A stretch of DNA of 6,401 nt from positions 1-6,401 of the forward strand of contig JABJAS010000002.1 of the NCBI GenBank assembly GCA_018666055.1, written 5' to 3'. Below are positions 4,401 to 6,401 of this stretch, in pieces (the stretch's first letter is position 1; each line of letters begins with the position of its first letter). Position numbers and translations under genes: made by a program. This DNA comes from Halieaceae bacterium. GTDB taxonomy: Bacteria; Pseudomonadota; Gammaproteobacteria; Pseudomonadales; Halieaceae. The notes under the pieces are model-generated. The model searched no databases. It was not told where the DNA came from and was given only the letters and a program-made list of their open reading frames with translations.

Positions 4401-6401
4401 CCGGTTGAGCTTGAGGCATTGCGGGATGTGCTGCGCGGCAAGGCGGGGAGACCCTTGCCCATTGGCGCCGTTAAGAGCCGAATTGGTCATCTTGAAGCGG
4501 CGGCAGGTATTGCTGGAGTGATCAAAATATTGCTGGCGTTGGAACATGGATCGGTTCCGCCTGATCGCTCCTGCGAACTTCTCAACGATCGGTTTGACTG
4601 GGAAGCTGGCGGACTGGCGCCTATAGTAGCACCTTTGGACTGGTCAGGCCATAGTCGGCGGCTTGCGGGTGTAGCGTCGTTTGGAATGAGTGGCACCAAC
4701 GCCTATGCCATATTGTCCAGTCCACCGCGGACGCCAGTGCCATCTAAGCCATTTATCAGGCCGCTGGTGCTAGCGCTTTCAGTAAAGAATGAGGCGGCGC
4801 TGGCGCCTTTGCAGAAAGCCTGGACGACTGAGCTGGATGGGCAGTTACAGGAAAGACGCGCTGATCTGGTGGCTGGACAGGCTAATCGCAGAACCGCTGG
4901 TCCCTTGCGCAGCGCTGCCCAATTGCCGCCTGTTGGCTCGCTGCATGCGGCCATGGAGACACCGCTGGTCAAGTCGATGACCGCGCCGTGTCTGATTTTT
5001 GCCTATCCCGGACAGGGTGCGCAGTCGGCAGAGATGGGCGCGGACCTTTATCGTTCAGAACCTGTATATCGCACTGCGTTTGACGCTGCATCTGATGTTG
5101 CTGGGCTGGTGCAGGGTCGACCGCTGACCGAATGGCTTTATGGCGACCGCAATGCGAATGCGGATCGTATCAACCAAACAGATCTTTCGCAGCCTGCATT
5201 GGTAGCATTTGGCTATGCGCTGGGTGAATTGTGGGGTGCAATGGGTCTTCGCCCTGATGCCGTACTGGGCCATAGTGTGGGTGAGATTGGTGCGGCGCTC
5301 GCATCAGGGCAGATCACGCTGGACGTAGCGATGCGTCTGGCTGTACGGCGTGGGGAGTTGATGCAGGACTGTGCGGACGCCGGAGCGATGCTGGCGTTGC
5401 GCGCGGACGAGGAAACTGCGCGTGGCCTCATTCAAAACCTACCGGATACGGTGATTGCTAGCTATAACGGCCCCATGGCGCTGAGCTTGTCTGGCCCCGT
5501 CGAGCAGATCGCCGAATTGCAGGCTCGGACCGAGGCCGCGGGGATTGTCACCGCGCCCATCCGGGTCAATCGGGCATTTCACAGCCCTGCCATGGCACAA
5601 GCTGCTGAATCCTTATTGGAGGGGTTGGACCTTGAGGCGCAACCTGGGCTTATTCCGGTCTACTCAACCCTGACTGGGATGTTGGCAGAGGCTGGAGCGC
5701 TTGCAGAACCGCAATACTGGCGCGACCAGATGCTGCAACCTGTCTCGTTTCTTCAGGCTGCTCAGGCCGCTGCAGCGCCAGGCAATGCGATCTTTTTGGA
5801 GATCGGGCCGAGCGCTCTGTTGTCTGGTTTGGGGGCGGTGGCGACACCTAACGCCGTCTGGATCAAGGGGGGTGATTCACAAGAGGCACTGGCTTTAACC
5901 GCAGGGAAGGTTTGGAGCTATGGTGGAGCGATCGACTGGGAAAAATATTATGGCACTCGCGGCGCCTCCGGCGATCAATTGCCTCGTTATCCAATGTTGG
6001 AAGAGCAGATGCCACGGCGACCTGTCAGGGCGATGACTATGCCGGTCATAACGCCGGTTCAGGGTGTTACTATTGGTACGACGGATTTGGTTGAACAGGT
6101 GGTTGACCCAGTGCTTTCAGATCCTTTGAACACTGAAATTTTACCAATCATTGCCCGGGTTTCCCGTGTTGCTCCTGACCAGATTTCCTCGGATGCGTCA
6201 CTGATCTCTCTGGGTTTGGATTCGCTGGGCATGGTACAACTCCAGCGCGCGCTTTTTTCACGTCTGGCGCTCAAGGTTGATTTGCGAGACCTGGTCGAAA
6301 CATTCGACACGGCGCGTAAGCTAGCTGACCTGTTATTGTCCACACGCCCTGTACTCACCCCGTCAGATACGCACCCCGCCGCCGAAACTGTAGCGTTGGG
6401 A
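1425..6401 (+). CDS. Hybrid starter protein: acyl-AMP ligase - ACP - KS - AT - ACP; 3' end missing
   Basis: Starting at GTG 1425, the frame stays open for 1659 codons to the last base of the window, so the C-terminus is not seen. The domains in order are an acyl-AMP ligase (about residues 16-562), ACP1 (594-662, Ser625), ketosynthase (685-1098, Cys849/His984/His1022), acyltransferase (1190-1471, Ser1284/His1386) and ACP2 (1568-1639, Ser1600). Predicted role, from family knowledge: activate a free carboxylic acid, probably a fatty acid, as the acyl-adenylate; load ACP1; then extend it once with malonyl to a beta-ketoacyl thioester on ACP2. No reductive domain lies between AT and ACP2. The protein continues past ACP2 with a Pro/Thr-containing linker (TRPVLTPSDTHP), so more domains are likely. 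The frame was checked at motifs from end to end and shows no frameshift. The overall layout resembles MycA/ItuA-type lipopeptide starter proteins, but an aminotransferase is not visible here and the symbol is left blank. Confidence 0.95.
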   Translation, partial: MNKNSLFDDVVRSDPAGNTDLWTSFLAVSNAGIATVTRRDRAGTDLTFNASEIEKTALKLAIQLEAAGTQSEDCVLLVNKDPMAFVCAFWACQAAGLTAVAMPPMGTAVQVERTRAALGVLGRAWVLTEDVAVCDALIEAPEVAGAFVLSGERFDHLEGVMSCAARESTEQVRLDPESIAVIMFSSGSTGDPKGVELSHRAILAQIVMLQEKLSLTSRDCFVNWMPMSHDFGLFQFHILPLLSGVPQVLMATDDFARHPVSWLRLIQDHRGTITGAPNLALQMVNNLLKPQRAAQLDLNLLRCIVLGAEPLDPSVLRTFADKLKPSGFNSAALTPAFGLAEATLVITMVSGLQTVHVARRSLEIGETITPLGPKDPEAVELPLLGKPLKDAVLRIVDENEVSLPTDTVGHLQVRCNSMMNGYRNRPDESQQALRPGGWLATGDIGFIHQDEFVMVGRAKDVIICGGRNYHPADLERIAQAAPGLSPLNQVAIVQGRDPSGTGVCTVAFLRGRNDASGALKDAVTTHLVAQSGVELDHVLLVRDLPRTTSGKLQRHALACAYEQGAYADLMGSEPEAASPESEAFRRAIRNGNVSALANRICDEAERLGGAPVGASEGLMDQGVSSRQAVALCARLGAWLGKELSIATLFDYPSPFSLAQALIRDASPSEDADVITPLPIPVNAPRRLAVIGYGCRLPGAETPQEFWDLLNTQRQVVAPIPPDRWIQSPGDLALPPAALLTQIDAFDFGFFGLTRSEAEAMNPVQRLLLQVLWQSLEHAGLDVIKLRGKRVGLFVGLSDSGLATGRGETVAGGDALAGYAVSGSAGSIAVGRMAHLFDFRGPALAVDTACSSSIVALDLAAQALRQGSCDIAIAGAANLILAPDLHAALHSMGALSPDGLCKTFAATADGYGRGEGAGLVVLKRLDDAQRDCDTLRAELLATTLNHDGQSASVTAPNGRAQRDLLRRALQEAALAGDDLDWVETHGTGTALGDPVELEALRDVLRGKAGRPLPIGAVKSRIGHLEAAAGIAGVIKILLALEHGSVPPDRSCELLNDRFDWEAGGLAPIVAPLDWSGHSRRLAGVASFGMSGTNAYAILSSPPRTPVPSKPFIRPLVLALSVKNEAALAPLQKAWTTELDGQLQERRADLVAGQANRRTAGPLRSAAQLPPVGSLHAAMETPLVKSMTAPCLIFAYPGQGAQSAEMGADLYRSEPVYRTAFDAASDVAGLVQGRPLTEWLYGDRNANADRINQTDLSQPALVAFGYALGELWGAMGLRPDAVLGHSVGEIGAALASGQITLDVAMRLAVRRGELMQDCADAGAMLALRADEETARGLIQNLPDTVIASYNGPMALSLSGPVEQIAELQARTEAAGIVTAPIRVNRAFHSPAMAQAAESLLEGLDLEAQPGLIPVYSTLTGMLAEAGALAEPQYWRDQMLQPVSFLQAAQAAAAPGNAIFLEIGPSALLSGLGAVATPNAVWIKGGDSQEALALTAGKVWSYGGAIDWEKYYGTRGASGDQLPRYPMLEEQMPRRPVRAMTMPVITPVQGVTIGTTDLVEQVVDPVLSDPLNTEILPIIARVSRVAPDQISSDASLISLGLDSLGMVQLQRALFSRLALKVDLRDLVETFDTARKLADLLLSTRPVLTPSDTHPAAETVALG
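1470..3110 (+). other. Acyl-AMP ligase domain (FAAL-like, loading)
   Basis: Residues about 16-562. The phosphate-binding loop SSGSTGDPKG is at 185-194, and WMPMSHDFGL begins at 224. FGLAEATL at 337-344 contains the A5-type glutamate (Glu341), TGD ends at Asp443, GRAKDVII begins at 456, GGRNYHPADLE surrounds Arg467, and an A10-like SGKLQR has Lys551. The HD-G-L segment and RNYHP-x-D-x-E are hallmarks of fatty acyl-AMP ligases and their PKS/NRPS-fused relatives, as distinct from amino-acid adenylation domains. About 36 residues separate EATL from the GKPL strand, room for the FAAL-specific insertion that disfavours CoA transfer. An early AFWACQAAG motif resembles ligases of iturin-type synthetases. 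The likely product is acyl-AMP passed to Ser625 of ACP1. Chain length cannot be read from the sequence, and an aromatic or short-chain acid is not excluded. Confidence 0.9.
3204..3410 (+). other. Acyl carrier protein 1 (loading ACP)
   Basis: Residues 594-662 between the ligase and the ketosynthase. The core reads LMDQGVSSRQAVAL, and a long C-terminal half (WLGKELSIATLFDYPSPFSLAQAL) matches the usual ACP helix II-IV pattern ending in FDYPT. The predicted phosphopantetheine serine is Ser625 (TCC at 3297). The canonical aspartate just before it is Ser624 here, giving GxSSR in place of GxDSL. Its place directly after the ligase makes it the acceptor of the activated starter acyl group. Confidence 0.85.
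3477..4718 (+). other. Beta-ketoacyl synthase (KS) domain
   Basis: Residues 685-1098, beginning with RRLAVIGYGCRLPG and ending with FGMSGTNAYAIL. The active-site cysteine is Cys849 in DTACSSS. The two catalytic histidines are His984 in ETHGTGT and His1022 in VKSRIGHLEAAAG. The complete Cys-His-His triad indicates an extending KS rather than a KSQ-type loading domain (Gln for Cys). Variations seen are MNPVQRLLL for MDPQQRLLL, VKSRIGH for VKSNIGH, FAATADGY for FDAxADGY, and a shortened loop after PPDRW. It should take the starter from ACP1 and condense it with malonyl on ACP2. Confidence 0.95.
4992..5837 (+). other. Acyltransferase (AT) domain, malonyl-type
   Basis: Residues 1190-1471. It shows the entry motif YPGQGAQ near 1195, the nucleophile motif GHSVGE with Ser1284, a carboxylate-binding arginine candidate in RRGELMQ (Arg1309), and RAFHS with catalytic His1386. 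The AFH form of this last motif is associated with malonyl-CoA, while YASH marks methylmalonyl, so malonyl is predicted. The residue before AFH is Arg rather than the usual His. The AT is encoded in cis, unlike mycosubtilin-type systems, which I recall as using a separately encoded AT. A 91-residue KS-AT linker precedes it, and a post-AT segment ending in LPRYPM (1519-1524) follows, as usual for cis-AT modules. Confidence 0.93.
6126..6341 (+). other. Acyl carrier protein 2 (extension ACP)
   Basis: Residues 1568-1639. The core SLGLDSLGMVQLQ carries the predicted phosphopantetheine Ser1600 (TCG at 6222) in a canonical LDSL context, unlike ACP1. A hydrophobic first helix (NTEILPIIARV) precedes it, and VETFDTARKLADLL closes the domain. 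It would receive malonyl from the AT and carry the beta-ketoacyl product. About 20 linker residues follow to the end of the window, so a second tandem ACP or a processing domain beyond cannot be excluded. Confidence 0.92.

Noticed and set aside
4176..4547. Minus-strand 123-codon open frame opposite the KS domain.
   Set aside because: It is antisense to the ETHGTGT and VKSRIGH regions of the KS and has no recognisable domain, so it is a shadow of the real gene.
4703..4980. Overlapping short open frames on both strands in the KS-AT linker.
   Set aside because: The real frame continues unbroken through the linker to the AT entry motif. The alternatives have no motif.
5838..6125. Possible ketoreductase or other processing domain between AT and ACP2.
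   Set aside because: Only about 96 residues are available. They match a post-AT linker (IDWEKYY, LPRYPM) and show no nucleotide-binding GxGxxG motif.

Overview
The window lies inside a modular nonribosomal peptide / polyketide biosynthetic locus. Two large plus-strand genes fill it almost completely. Both are cut by the window edges: the first lacks its 5' end, and the second is open through the last base. There is no convincing gene on the minus strand, no RNA gene, no mobile element and no non-coding stretch over 300 bases. The only gap is 26 bases between the two genes.

Bases 1-1398 encode the last 465 residues of an NRPS-type protein: the C-terminal part of an adenylation domain (A8 to A10), a peptidyl carrier protein with its phosphopantetheine serine, and a terminal type I thioesterase with an apparent Ser-Asp-His triad. 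This is the product-releasing end of an assembly line, or of a small A-PCP-TE enzyme. What lies upstream is not visible.

Bases 1425-6401 encode at least 1659 residues of a starter protein. Its order is acyl-AMP ligase, ACP, ketosynthase, malonyl-type acyltransferase, ACP, then an unfinished C-terminus. The predicted route is ATP-dependent activation of a carboxylic acid (probably fatty), loading onto ACP1, one decarboxylative condensation with malonyl on ACP2, and a beta-ketoacyl-ACP. No ketoreductase, dehydratase or enoylreductase lies between AT and ACP2, so the beta-keto group is left for whatever follows. The domain order and the look of the ligase recall the front end of iturin/mycosubtilin-type lipopeptide synthetases, where an aminotransferase and NRPS modules follow. 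That comparison is from memory, and the decisive downstream sequence is outside the window.

The genes are tightly spaced and co-directional, so they are probably one operon. The releasing module is encoded upstream of the initiating module, so gene order does not follow the presumed order of synthesis. Base composition looks like the mid to upper 50s percent GC (estimated from a few lines). With a GTG start and a Shine-Dalgarno-like site this fits a bacterium, perhaps a proteobacterium, but the window carries no taxonomic marker and I hold that guess weakly.
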